This document shows, piece by piece, positions 45,197-55,735 of a stretch of 64,000 bases of DNA; within the stretch, counting starts at the first letter, position 1; each line of letters starts with the position of its first letter. The stretch lies in NCBI GenBank assembly GCA_024734495.1, contig JALMQS010000099.1, positions 100,655,322-100,719,321 of the forward strand, written 5' to 3'. The notes under the pieces are model-generated. The model had not been told where the DNA came from. It saw only the letters and a program-made list of their open reading frames with translations, and made no database searches. This DNA is from Forficula auricularia. Its lineage: Eukaryota > Arthropoda > Insecta > Dermaptera > Forficulidae. A program made the translations under genes and the position numbers.

Positions 45197-46346
45197 CAGT
45201 AGAGTCCCGAAAACTGGGCCACGCCCTGGCAGGGCGAAATAAGCTGACGTGTTCTGTTGTGGCCATCCACTTGACTTTACCATACAACCTGGCCCCTCAC
45301 TTATATTTAATATTTAATAAAATTATTTATAATCATGTAGTGCAGGGGTAGTTTTTGCATTTTTAGACTCCTAGGGGCCCACTGATTATGTAGACAACAT
45401 TTGGTTGAGTTTAGTACAAGAGCTTAGATTTTCAGTTTTTTCACCCTACACCCTCCCCCCATTTTGGGCGGTTAGTTTTTGCATTTTTAGATTTCTGGGG
45501 GTCCACTGATTTTGTATACAAAATTTTGTTGAGTTTGGTAAATGGCCAAGATTTTCATTTTTTGACTCTACACCCCCCCCCTCCCAGTTTGGACGGTTAG
45601 TTTTTGCATTTTTAGACTTCTGGGGTCCCACTGATTATGTATACAAAATTTGTTTGAGTTTGCTCAAATGTCCTAGATTTTTCATTTTTAACCCCCCCTC
45701 CAACCCCCTTAATTTTGGGTCGATATGCACCAAAATCTAATCAGATCTTAATCTCAATGGACCAAAACTACGTGTGAAATTTGGTTTCGATATTCACACA
45801 AGTTTTTGAGCTAGCTCGTCCACAAAAATTTGGTGACACACAGACTAACTAACAGACAGAATAACAGACAGACTAACAGACATTTTGACAGAACAATTAT
45901 TATCTCGAAAAATATGTTCACTTATTAGGGCTTTTTTGTAGACTGAAATGCCATGGTTTCGCCCAATTTTTTTAACCAAAATAGTTTCAGCCGTTTTTGA
46001 GATATTTCGAAAAAAGAAGCAAAAAAACCACTTTTTTCATGCACGATTACAATACTTGTCCATTCCCTGTATGGTGTATGGTAAAGTAAAAACCCCATTT
46101 CATCTCATTTTCATGTAGTAAAGGCCTATGCCTTTATAAAGTAAGTACTTTTCCTTTGTTTAAGGGTATTTGGGCAGTTTATTTTCTGTTATATTCTCAA
46201 GCAAACAATACATACAAATACAGTACTGTATTTTCTGAGGAAACACTCGTACTTATTATTTTTAACCCCATTATCGATAACACGGCATTTTCACAAACTC
46301 GGCCACTCTTCGGTCCACATTAGGCCGAGTTTTCGGGACTCTACTG
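45197..46346. mobile_element. pogo/Tigger-like MITE with nested repeat
   Basis: Ends CAGTAGAGTCCCGAAAAC and GTTTTCGGGACTCTACTG, inverted and flanked by TA on both sides. This is the terminal style of pogo-like Tc1/mariner elements. About 855 bp of its length (45241-46094) is another repeat inserted into it; the original element would be near 295 bp. No transposase. Confidence 0.9.
45241..46094 (-). repeat. Satellite-containing dispersed repeat (copy 3)
   Basis: From AGCTGACGTGTTCTGTTG to CCCTGTATGG, nested in the pogo-like MITE. It has three modules built on ACTGATTATGTATACAAAAT with C-rich linkers, then the GATATGCACCAAAATCTAAT, ACAGACTAAC and CATGCACGATTACAATACTT blocks. The family's outer ends share TATGGTAAAGT in inverted form. 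Confidence 0.85.
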
Positions 46347-46549
46347 TATTATTTTGGTTGTTAATTTTAATAGAGGGTCCAGAGGAATGCCACTATAGTT
46401 TGAAAGGAGGTGTCGCTACACTCTTGCCTCAAATAAAGAAAAACTTATATTATAAGTATTATTATCATTTCCGTCCATAATTTGTATTAATTTGAAAGTT
46501 TATAATAGGAAAATCAGGGCAAGTTTTATGTGTAACTTTTTTAATTATC

Positions 46550-46588
46550 AGCCAACGTTTCGTCGACTTTGCCGACTTCTTCAGGGCT
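46550..46588 (-). ncRNA. Hammerhead ribozyme-like motif, ACGU class, intact core
   Basis: Stem I AGCC/GGCU (4 bp), CUGAAGA, one A, helix II GUCG/CGAC, GAAA, ACGU, U17. Confidence 0.65.
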
Positions 46589-47506
46589 TCAAATAGTCAT
46601 GTCACACATTCGTCTAATTTCAAAAATATTTGGCACATTCACATAAACAATTTTTTTTTATTATATTTTCATATTAACAATTACATTGGATATAAAACAG
46701 AAATAACACAAATAGAATGAGGTAACACAGTTTTTAAAAACAGAATGGAATCTTTTTTTCTTTTGATCTTTTAAATATAGAAATTTAAAATTTAAAAAAA
46801 ATATTTAAAAACAGTCTTGCCTCATTATAGAATGAGAACTGTTATTTCTGTTTTATATCTAATGTAATTGTTAAGGTAGTTCTTTCGCGACAATCCACAC
46901 AAAAAGTTTTAGCCTCGTAACCACTCTATAAATATGAACAGTGCTAAAATTTTAGGTTATGTTTTTTTAACGTGACTGTACTTCTCACACTACTATATTC
47001 TCTTTATGAATGGATCGTTTTCAAGCCATTGATCTCCACTAAAAATAATCGCCCAAATTTTTTTTTTTATCAAAACTACGAGATAAATAATTTCTATTTT
47101 TTTCAGTTACTCCGAATATATTATTCTAACAAATATTAGTTTTTCATCAAGATGGTGAAAGTCCTTCAATGAAAAAATAAATAATAATGACCATATCCCC
47201 ACCCTTTCCCAATCTACTATATGTAAAAATATCATTTTTAATTGCAATTATTTCATGTTTGATGTGGTAAATTGTTTACAAATTTTAACAGTATGTGTAT
47301 TATGCTTTTAATGACTTATATTCCAAGTTTCAAAAACTTCTTGAATTTTTGCATTTGTGAAAGAACTACCTTAATATAAAAGAATAGAAAGAAAATTTGT
47401 TTATGTGAATGTGCCAAATATTTTTGGAAATTTGTGTTTCTGATGGTCTTCAATGGTAACGAAGATAACAAGAAAATTTAGACGAATGTGTGGCATGACT
47501 ATTTGA

Positions 47507-47545
47507 AGCCCTGAAGAAGTCGGCAAAGTCGACGAAACGTTGGCT
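47507..47545 (+). ncRNA. Hammerhead ribozyme-like motif, ACGU class, intact core
   Basis: Identical core and stems to 46550-46588, in opposite orientation at the other end of the palindrome. Confidence 0.65.
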
Positions 47546-47954
47546 GATTAATAAAAAAGTCGCACATAAAAACTTGTCCATATTTTCCTATTATAAACTT
47601 TCAAATTATATTATAAGTCAGAAGGCACAATCTTTCTTTTCGTATCAATAAATAAATCTTTCAACCTTATAACATTATATTAAAATTTTTTATTATTTTT
47701 CTAGGTAGATTCTACTATAAGAAAAAGCCAGAAGCTTTTTATTTTTATACGACTTGCATTCCAGGAGTAATGAGAATGCTTTCAAAAAATTTCATTGGCC
47801 GAAAAATCATACGATAAGACTCGATTATCTTCAAAGTAGTAACCTGGAATTGACAAAGAGAAACAAAAGGTTGAATCTCTGCTTGATGCAAATAAACATA
47901 CACACCTATATATCGAAATGATATATCTGTATATATATATATTATTTATTTGTT

Positions 47955-47995
47955 TGAGACTATAGTTTCGAAGGCTTGTCCCTCATCATCAGTTT
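47955..47995 (-). ncRNA. Hammerhead ribozyme-like motif, ACUAUAGU class, intact core
   Basis: CUGAUGA, one U, helix II GAGGG/GCCUUC (with a wobble pair), GAAA, ACUAUAGU, C17. Stem I is short (GA/UC, 2 bp), so tertiary support is doubtful. Confidence 0.6.
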
Positions 47996-48112
47996 TTTAA
48001 TTATTAATATTATTTTAATTCTACCTGGTATTCAGTTTAGAAGAAAGGTAAAATGTTTTCAATATCCACGCGATGCTGTTTTAATGAAAAAATAACTATT
48101 TATAATTAAAAA

Positions 48113-48151
48113 GACTGATGATGAGGGACAAGCCTTCGAAACTATAGTCTC
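48113..48151 (+). ncRNA. Hammerhead ribozyme-like motif, ACUAUAGU class, intact core
   Basis: Same core and helix II as 47955-47995 on the other arm; stem I is likewise short. Confidence 0.6.
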
Positions 48152-48536
48152 AAACAAATAAATAATATATATATATACAGATATATCATTTCGATATATA
48201 GGTGTGTATGTTTATTTGCATCAAGCAGAGGACAACTCTCTTTGTTTCTCTTTAGTGAATCAACAACTTCATACTTTCAAAACAACAACTTTTCAATTAA
48301 AGCTGGAATTGAATACAACCATTCCAGCTACGCTACCATTCTTCGTATAAATGCTGGATGTCTTCATATCAGAGGGTGTTCAGAGTCTTCGTCGAAGAAT
48401 AAAGAAGCGTTTTGATGAATTATTTGGTATGATTATATATATTATATTATATATATATGGGAACTAAACTCCGCTATTGTTTGTCGATAGAACAAGCTTT
48501 CAAAGAATTATTTCAAGGTCAAGTTCTATTACTTTA

Positions 48537-49770
48537 CCATGCAGGGTATGGTCAAGTATTGTAATCGTGCATCTGAAAAAGAGTCGGGGTTTCCTTCTTT
48601 TTTTCAGAAATATCTCAAAAACGACTGAAACAATTTTGATTAAAAAAACTGGGCGAAACCATGGCATTCCGGTCTACAAAAAAAGCTCTAATAGAAGTGA
48701 ACATCGACTAAAAATTATATTTTCGAGATAATAATTGTTTTGTCAAAATGTCTGTTAGTTAGTCTATCTGTTAGTCTGTTATTGTTAGTTAGGCCCGGTT
48801 GTAGGTCGCAAAGTAAATGCTTTTTACCAATAACCAAAGGTAGATGGTAAATGGAGGGACTGGGTAAAAAGCATTTACTTTGCGACATACAACCGGGCCT
48901 TAGTTTGTGCGTTACCAAATTTTTGTGGACAAGCTAGCTTAAAAACTAGTGAGAATATCGAAACCAAATTTCACACCTAGTTTTTGGACCATTGGGATTA
49001 AGAGCTGATTAGATTTTGGCGCATATCGACCTAGAATTAAGGGGGGTGGAGGGGAGGTTAAAAATGAAAAATCTAGGCTATTTGAGAAAACTCAACCAAA
49101 TTTTGTATACATAATCAGTGGGACCCCAGAAGTCTAAAAATGCAAAATCTAACCTCCTGATATGGGGAGAGGGGGTCAAAAGATGAAAATCTTGGCCATT
49201 TACCGTACTCAACCAAATTTTGCATACATAATCAGTGGGTCCCCAGAAGTCTAAAAATGCAAAAACTAACCGCCCAAAATGGTGGGGAGGGGGGTCAAAA
49301 AATGAAAATCTTGGCCATTTACCAAACTCAACCAAATTTTGTATACATAATCAGTGGGTCACCAGAATTCTAAAAATGCAAAAAAACTAACCGCCCAAAA
49401 TGGGGGGGGGGCGGCTAAATAATGAAAATCTTGGCCTATTACCAAACTCAACCAAATTTCATAGTATACATAATCAGTGGGTCCTCAGAAGTCTAAAAAT
49501 GCAAAAACTAACCGCTCAAAGTGGGTGGCGGGGGGGGGGGGGGGGGGGGTGTGTATGGTCAAAAAATGAAAATATAGGCTCTTGTACCAAATTCAACCAA
49601 ATTTTAGTATATATAAATCAGTGGGCCCTCAGGAGTATAAAAATGAAAAAACTAACCCCTCCTACCCTACATGATTATAGATAATTTTATTAAATATTAA
49701 ATATAAGAGAGAGTCAGCTTGCCAAAGGTAAAGTAAAGTGGATGGCCACATCTGAATACGTCAGCTTATT
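48537..49770 (+). repeat. Satellite-containing dispersed repeat (copy 4, longest)
   Basis: From CCATGCAGGGTATGGTCAAG to CACATCTGAATACGTCAGCT, about 1.23 kb. It contains five modules built on TGTATACATAATCAGTGG at about 49104, 49221, 49340, 49464 and 49606, 117-142 bp apart. A poly-G run is at 49526-49548. A Harbinger MITE (48792-48899) is inserted in its (GTTA)n part. Open frames here are repeat shadows. Confidence 0.88.
48792..48899. mobile_element. PIF/Harbinger-type MITE (copy 2)
   Basis: Ends GGCCCGGTTGTAGGTCGC and GCGACATACAACCGGGCC, flanked by TTA on both sides. 108-bp hairpin, same family as 25769-25910. Confidence 0.88.
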
Positions 49771-49848
49771 TTTTAAATGGGAAACATATATATATATTTA
49801 TAATTAGTAGAGATTGTGGTGTTTGTGCAAGGTGAAACATCTTTAATA

Positions 49849-50013
49849 AATGAATTTAACTTTAAAGGACATCATAGATATTAGAGAAATATTTTTACAT
49901 TGCATATCAGAGAGGTTCGTCCCTTAGGAATCGAACCCAAGCGCTAACTAAGCTTGCCGGGCCAGTAGCCAAACCCTTAAGACAAATCTCTCTCTGACAT
50001 GCAACATATATAA
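49849..50013. repeat. Partial direct copy of the 50176-50820 arm
   Basis: Shares TGAATTTAACTTTAAAGGAC, GCATATCAGAGAGGTT and the AAGCGCTAACTAAGCTTGCC block with both arms of the following palindrome. The latter block resembles a tRNA A box, and the adjacent GGAATCGAACCC a B box, on the minus strand. Confidence 0.75.
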
Positions 50014-50175
50014 GTAACTTATGAGGAGAATTTTCTAGGTTAGGTTTCACAAAAGGAAATATTAAACAAATGTATGTTTTTTTTTTGAGTTTGATTCACT
50101 CGATATATATTTCTCCTCATAAGTTACTTATAATGTTTCACCTAGGAACCGACACCTAAATCCTTAAAAATTATC

Positions 50176-50820
50176 AACATATATAAGTATTATAGCTAGA
50201 TTTTTCACTCCTTCAACTCAAAGGAATAGTGAAAATACCTGCTAAAACTGAAAAAGTTTTCAATGACTGACCCATGGATTTGTAGCAGTGAAAACAAAGA
50301 TTTAAGTATCTTTTTGGGTGTCTTTTTTTGAAAAAAGATGGAAATTATTTCAAAAATCAACCCAGTATATAATATTATTAAATGAATTTAACTTTAAAGG
50401 ACATCATAGATATTAGAGAAATATTTTTACATTGCATATCAGAGAGGTTTTTTTAGCCAAACCTTAAGACAAACTCTCTCTGACATGACAACATATACTA
50501 CTGGCCCGGCAAGCTTAGTTAGCGCTTGGGTTAGATTCCTAAGGACGAACCTCTCTGATATGCAATGTAAAAATATTTCTCTAATATCTATGATGTCCTT
50601 TAAAGTTAAATTCATTTAATAATATTATATACTGGGTTGATTTTTGAAATAATTTCCATCTTTTTTCAAAAAAGACACCCAAAAAGATAGTTAAATCTTT
50701 GTTTTCACTGTAAAATCCATGGATCCGTCACTGAAAACTTTTTTCAGTTTAGCAGGTATTTTCACTATTCCCTTTGAGTTGAAGGGAGTGAAAAATCTAG
50801 CTATAATACTTATATATGTT
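50176..50820. repeat. Large palindrome (arms about 275 bp)
   Basis: AACATATATAAGTATTATAG at left is inverted at 50801-50820. The arms share GAATAGTGAAAATACCTGCT, AATCAACCCAGTATATAATA and TTTTACATTGCATATCAGAG. A spacer of about 100 bp holds the tRNA-like block. The right edge abuts a Penelope-type element. Confidence 0.85.
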
Positions 50821-51307
50821 GCATATCATCAGTCTTTCTTCAATTATAAATGTTTTTCATGGAGTCAATATCATATGGATATTGAAAAATTGGTGTTCCT
50901 TCGTCACTGCTGGTCGGCTAGGAACTAATAAAGACATTCTATTCGGTTCACATTCAAATATAACAATATGTTTCCCTTTCTCCTTTCTCCTTAGAAAGGC
51001 TGACAAAAGAAGGGTTTTTCTTTTATCTTTTGTTAGCAAACATCTTAAGCAGATTACTATTGGATAACTCTATTTGATTGTTCAAACAGAGTTTTGAATT
51101 TCTATTGAATGATTTCAAAATTTCTAAAGATTCGATTGCGCTAATTAATTTTGGGTTCTTTCCTCTTTTTATTAATCTAATATCTATGCTTTTTCTGATA
51201 CTCCAAGAATTAGAGACAATTAAACAAATCGCGGTAAATAATGGGTAACGAAGCAAGCCTTATAGACCAAATGTTAAATTAAAAAAATTGAAAAATTAAC
51301 CATGTAA

Positions 51308-51835
51308 TCAGTATATTCACAAAAGAATGAAAAAGAAAAAGAAAATCCTAGAATAGTTCTCCCATATTATGGACAAATTTCGGAAAAATTAAAACAAAAA
51401 ATGAAAAAATTAGGGTTCAAAACAGTATTCAAAACTCCAATTACTCTAGGAAAAGATTTAGGTTCAAATAAAAAAGACAAATTACCAAATATAGAAAAAG
51501 AAGGGGTTTATAGTTTGAAATGCAAAGATTGCGAAGCAATATATGTAGGGAAGACAGAGAGAAATCTGAAAATTCGATTAAATGAACATATAAGGGATTT
51601 TAAAAATAAAAAGTGCGAAAATTCTTTCGCGGATCATTTAAATTCAAACAATCACTCCTTCCCAGAAGGAACCGGTATTAGATTAATAAAAGGAGAAAAG
51701 AACCCAAAATTAATTAGCGCAATCGAATCTTTAGAAATTTTGAAATCATTCAATAGAAATTCAAAACTCTGTTTGAACAATCAAATAGAGTTATCCAATA
51801 GTAATCTGCTTAAGATGTTTGCTAACAAAAGATAA
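51308..51835 (+). CDS. Penelope-like GIY-YIG endonuclease, C-terminal part of ORF
   Basis: The frame is open from about 51308 to the stop before 51836, about 175 codons. It begins with the linker seen between RT and endonuclease in Penelope-like elements (PRIVLPYYGQISEKLKQKMK, KLGFKTVFKTPITLGKDLGS), then the GIY-YIG-type nuclease: GVYSLKCKDCEAIYVGKTER, LKIRLNEHIRDFK and FADHLNSNNHSF. The GVY...YVG pair, the catalytic Arg of KIRLNEH and the downstream Glu/His region are visible. The KCKDC cysteines are typical of Penelope nucleases. The frame is intact, but RT upstream is gone, so this is a 5'-truncated copy. It would nick target DNA in an intact element. ATG at 51401 is internal and not a true start. 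Confidence 0.93.
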   Translation, partial: SVYSQKNEKEKENPRIVLPYYGQISEKLKQKMKKLGFKTVFKTPITLGKDLGSNKKDKLPNIEKEGVYSLKCKDCEAIYVGKTERNLKIRLNEHIRDFKNKKCENSFADHLNSNNHSFPEGTGIRLIKGEKNPKLISAIESLEILKSFNRNSKLCLNNQIELSNSNLLKMFANKR

Positions 51836-52030
51836 AAGAAAAAAAGAAAAACCCTTCTTTTGTCAGCCTTTCTAAGGAGAAAGGAGAAAGGTAAACATAT
51901 TGTTATATTTGAATGTGAACCGAATAGAATGTCTTTATTAGTTCCTAGCCGACCAGCAGTGACGAAGGAACACCAAGTTTTCAATATCCATATGATATTG
52001 ACTCCATGAAAAACATTTATAATTGAAGAA

Positions 52031-52071
52031 AGACTGATGATGAAGACCAAGTCTTCGAAACTATAGTCTCA
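52031..52071 (+). ncRNA. Hammerhead ribozyme-like motif, ACUAUAGU class, intact core
   Basis: CUGAUGA, one U, helix II GAAGAC-CAA-GUCUUC (perfect 6 bp), GAAA, ACUAUAGU, C17. Stem I is GA/UC (2 bp). It lies 195 bp after the GIY-YIG stop codon, linking this ribozyme class to Penelope-like elements. Confidence 0.7.
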
Positions 52072-52175
52072 AACAAATAAATAATATATATACAGATATA
52101 TCATCTCGATATATATATGTGTGTATGTTTATTTGCATCATGCAGAGGACAACCTCTTTGTTTCTCTTTTTTGAA

Positions 52176-53525
52176 TCATTAACTCTGCTACTCTCGGCAA
52201 AACAAAAACTTTTTCAATCACTACTAAAAGTATATTTTGTATGACGATTAATTTTTTGCTGAGTTTGTACTAATTTTATATTTGTATGTTTTTAGATCTA
52301 TGGTTAATAAATAAAACTGTAAATTAATACCATTTTAATCTTTTTATTTCTCCTTTATTATAAGCATGTTATAAATAAACAAATATCTAACCTTTAAATA
52401 TGAAGTTTTCTCAGGAATTTAATTCAAAAGCCTTTGAACACTTTTTGAAGATTAAATATTATACGTTTATTAAAATATTTAGGTCTGGTGGTACGCCAAA
52501 ATTTCTCAAAAAGTCAAGTGGTACGCAGGTGCAAAAAGGCTGGGAACCCCTGCCCTTGATTATTAATTTTTAACCACCCCTCCACTCTCCTTAATTTTTG
52601 GGTCGATATGCACCAAAATCTAATCAGCTCTTAATCTCAATGGACCAAAACTACGTGCGAAATTCGGTTTCGATATTCACACTAGTTTTTGAGCTAGCTC
52701 GTCCACAAAAATTTGGTAACGCACAGACTAACAGAAATTTTGACAAATCAATTATTTTCTCGAAAAAATAATTTTTTCGATGTTCACTTTTTAGAGCTTT
52801 TTTGTAGACCAAAATGCCATGATTTCGCTCAATTTTTTTAATCAAAATAGTTTCAGCCGTTTTTGAGATATTTCGAAAAAAAAAGAAGGAAAAAAACACT
52901 TTTTTCATGTACGACTACAATACTTGACTAATAAATAGGAAAATTTTATTATTCCTAAGATATTAGCTCACACTAATTTTTTGTTCTATTTTTTCAGATC
53001 CTTTTCGAGAACTCATCTTTCTGCTATCAACAGACTGCAAAAAGTGGAATAATGAATGAATAAATTAAAATTAAATTAAAAAATTCTAAAACTCAAGAAA
53101 AATCTTACGATAGAGTGAATTTAATTTCCAATTTCATAGATTCGGCAGTCATAATGGGAGTTCTCAGTTCTCAAAGGTATTTTTCACATTTAGATTTATG
53201 TTGAGCGACCCCAAGAACACTAACAAAAAGATATCCAAGTCATACTATTGACGATTAAAAAAATCTTTCCCCAAAATGTCCAAATATTCAAGAAACCAAT
53301 GTTATTTCCATTTGAAATTTCAAATAGCTGCCAGCACGATTTGTTGCATTGTAAACAACTTGTCTTTCCGCGCAGCTCATTTTTTAGGATCTTGATTGAG
53401 ATTTGGTGAGATTGAAAAAATTATGACCTTGTTAAAATAAGTATTACTCTAATATATAGTATGTTCATTTATACATGGTGTATCTGTAATACGCGAAAAT
53501 AAATCACGGGCTGGTTATATGTATT
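52176..53525. other. Non-coding DNA with repeat fragments
   Basis: 52500-52555 ends in AAGGCTGGGAACCCCTG, resembling a hAT right terminus without a matching left end. 52555-52925 is a minus-oriented partial copy of the satellite-containing dispersed repeat. The remainder is AT-rich with no gene. Confidence 0.55.
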
Positions 53526-53532
53526 AAAATAT

Positions 53533-53698
53533 CGAGGGGTGAACCGCGATTGGAATTAGGTGTACACTTCTTCGGAATTATGTGGAATTATTTTGTAATT
53601 CACTAGATAATGCCCCTTCATCTATTGTCTTCTACTCGGAAATTAAAGTGGAAGTGGAAGTAAGGTGTACACGATATTAGGTCGCGGTTCACCCCTCG
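53533..53698. mobile_element. CGAGGGGTGAACC hairpin MITE (copy 3)
   Basis: Ends CGAGGGGTGAACCGCG and CGCGGTTCACCCCTCG are perfect 16-bp inverted repeats, flanked by a perfect 8-bp duplication TAAAATAT (53525-53532, 53699-53706). 166 bp and the best preserved copy. Confidence 0.95.
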
Positions 53699-54220
53699 TA
53701 AAATATAATAAAGAAAAATGTTCAAATAAACATATCGTCGGTGTTTTATCAAATCGTCGTATGTCAAAATTACCAAAAAGACTTTATTGAAGAAAAACAC
53801 TTGTATTTGCTAGCTACATCTACTCTCAAATTTTTGTATGTTATTAGGTGATAGAACTCAAGTTACATATTAAAAACAAAACAAAATATTTAGGTTTAAT
53901 TTATATGAAAACAAAAGTTTTTCTTAGCTACTGAAAAGTGTTGATTTTTACATACGACATTTTGATATAACAGCGACGATATATTCGGAAACGCATATTT
54001 TACCAGCTATTCACCATTTTTTTTTAACTAAATAATTTATATCTCTAAAACGGACTTGACCGATTGAGTTGAAATTTTGCTTGGAAGCTCATCAGTGTAA
54101 AGACCAAGTTTTAAGAAAATTTATCAATTTGATCCAATTATCCATTTCAATATAATAATAAAACTTAAGCAAGATGTGAGGTAGGTTTCACAAAAAAGAA
54201 ATAAAACAAAATTGAGTTTT

Positions 54221-54262
54221 GAATTCGATATATTTCGGGAGTGAGCCCATCATCAGGAGTCC
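54221..54262 (-). ncRNA. Hammerhead ribozyme-like motif, AUAUAU class, intact core
   Basis: Stem I GGACUC/GAAUUC (5 of 6 pair), CUGAUGA, one U, helix II GGG/CCC, GAAA, AUAUAU, C17. Confidence 0.62.
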
Positions 54263-54360
54263 AAGAAAACTAAATATAATAATAAAAAAATATAATAATA
54301 AAACTTAAGCAAGATGTGAGGTAGGTTTCACAAAAAAGAAATAAAACAAAATTGAGTTTT

Positions 54361-54402
54361 GAATTTGATATATTTCGGGGGTTAGCCCATCATCAGGAGT
54401 CC
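54361..54402 (-). ncRNA. Hammerhead ribozyme-like motif, AUAUAU class, core kept, stem I weak
   Basis: CUGAUGA, helix II GGG/CCC, GAAA, AUAUAU and C17 are kept, but the stem I strand AAAUUC pairs poorly with GGACUC. Confidence 0.55.
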
Positions 54403-54479
54403 AAGAAACCCCGCATCTTGCTCAAGTTTTATTATTATATTAAAATGTTTCACCTAGAACCAACACCTAACTCCTTAAA

Positions 54480-55735
54480 ATTTATCCATTTCAAATTGGC
54501 GACCATTTAAAAACTTTGAATGACAATAACTCCAAAACGGTAGATTTTTATAAAAAACGCCGATAGTATTTTTGGTAGCCCGTTTAATTTCCTATCGAAT
54601 GGTATGTAGCTACTGTCAAAACTATCGGGCCAACGATAACAGTAAAACAGTGTTTTTCTTGAGTTTAAAGTTGATTAGACTATAGCCTATCGCTTGCAAC
54701 AATGCACGCACTATTGGACGCTTTTTTATTGTTATCCTTTATCTTATAGTCTTAACAGTTATACATTCCAGTAGAAAATTAAACGGGCTACCAAAAATCA
54801 CTGTGTTTGTTTATAGAAATTTACTTTTTTTGATTTATTTTCATCTAAAAAAAAATTAATACTAAAAACATTCATACATTCAAAATCGTTTTAGTTTTTT
54901 GAAAGTGTCAATAAAAAAAAACAGACTTTTTATTCTCTTTCATAGATTTTACACTCTAATTTCGGAAAAATATTTCAGGGACCTACACTCTTAATAATTT
55001 CTTGAGAGAATATGTATTTGTTTGCAAAGATAGCTAAGTATTGATGGATGTTTTTTAGGAGGTGATTTAAAGGTTGAAAATATTTAACTTATTCTTCCAA
55101 AACTTAAGTGATAGAGGATTTAAAGTTCTTGAAATCTCTAGGGTCATTATAGGGGCAAATAAAATTACTATAATAATTAATAAAACCTGTTATTTATTGA
55201 AATTTTTTCTCTAAACATTTTCGGCCACTTCAGGTTGACCATCTTTACTAGTAAATAACGTATTTATTTTTTAGAAATATTCAATATAAACATTTCATTC
55301 TCCATCAGGATTCTCTGACAAAGATCTTACTTACTATGAATGTAATGTCAGTGGAAATCCACAAATTCAAACACATGTATGAAATGTTTGTACTATTTTT
55401 AGTACTAGCCCGATGATACTATTGAAGATAGTCAATCAATAATGACCGAAACTGTCTACTAAATTAATAATTATAATTAATTCTAAAATATTTAATGTTA
55501 GGTAATGATAAAAGGAAAAAATAAAAAGCTGTTTTAAGAAATTTAACCTTGTTTTGAATTGGATCTAGTGATCATTAACATGAACAATACATTAAAAGGG
55601 ACCCAGTGGTCGATTTCGGTGTAAAGGTTATAAAGGCCATTTTTACATCGTTGAGACCATAAATTTCTTTAAGCTTACCTAAAACATTTTTTTTTAATAA
55701 TAAATTATATTGACATTTTTAATAAATTTTTATTT
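54480..55735. other. Non-coding DNA with one foldback
   Basis: 54565-54805 forms an inverted repeat sharing TTTTTGGTAGCCCGTTTAAT. The rest is AT-rich with no coding support. CCATAAATTTCTTTAAGCTT at about 55667 recurs at 58149, on the far side of the Gypsy remnant. Confidence 0.55.

Larger units (their letters stand above)
46486..47607. mobile_element. Palindromic Penelope-type element, ribozymes at both ends
   Basis: The arms start at GAAAGTTTATAATAGGAAAA (left) and end at its inverted match (right). Each arm has an intact outward-facing ACGU-class hammerhead-like motif. Inner shared blocks include CATGTCACACATTCG and TTTGGCACATTCACATAAAC. The centre (46640-47390) holds a nested repeat related to 36050-36310 and has no RT. 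It is the longest member of the family seen at 10838-11165. Confidence 0.85.
47858..48262. mobile_element. Palindromic ribozyme-family element (ACUAUAGU class)
   Basis: AAAGAGAAACAAAAGGTTGA at left is inverted at about 48245-48262. The arms (about 145 bp) include TGATGCAAATAAACATACAC and the ribozyme-like motif. The spacer of about 100 bp is unique. No coding capacity. Confidence 0.85.
50827..52175. mobile_element. Penelope-like element with inverted 3' segment
   Basis: The 50827-51182 segment is the inverted copy of about 51680-52041, and between them lies the GIY-YIG ORF. The right end keeps a full ACUAUAGU-class hammerhead-like motif (52031-52071), followed by AT-rich and TTTGCATCATGCAGAGGACA sequence shared with 47858-48262 and 62170-62330. 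The left end stops inside the motif. A partial inverted terminal segment is a known feature of Penelope-like insertions. RT is missing. Confidence 0.88.
54173..54472. repeat. Tandem and inverted AUAUAU-class ribozyme repeats
   Basis: AAACTTAAGCAAGATGTGAG occurs at about 54161 and 54301 as a direct repeat of about 130-140 bp, each followed by TTTCACAAAAAAGAAAT and a minus-strand hammerhead-like motif. The end at about 54410-54440 is an inverted partial copy (CGCATCTTGCTCAAGTTTTA), followed by TTTCACCTAGAACCAACACC. Confidence 0.8.

Noticed and set aside
49928..49958. Possible tRNA gene on the minus strand
   Set aside because: A- and B-box-like sequences are almost adjacent with no room for an anticodon arm; no cloverleaf can be drawn.
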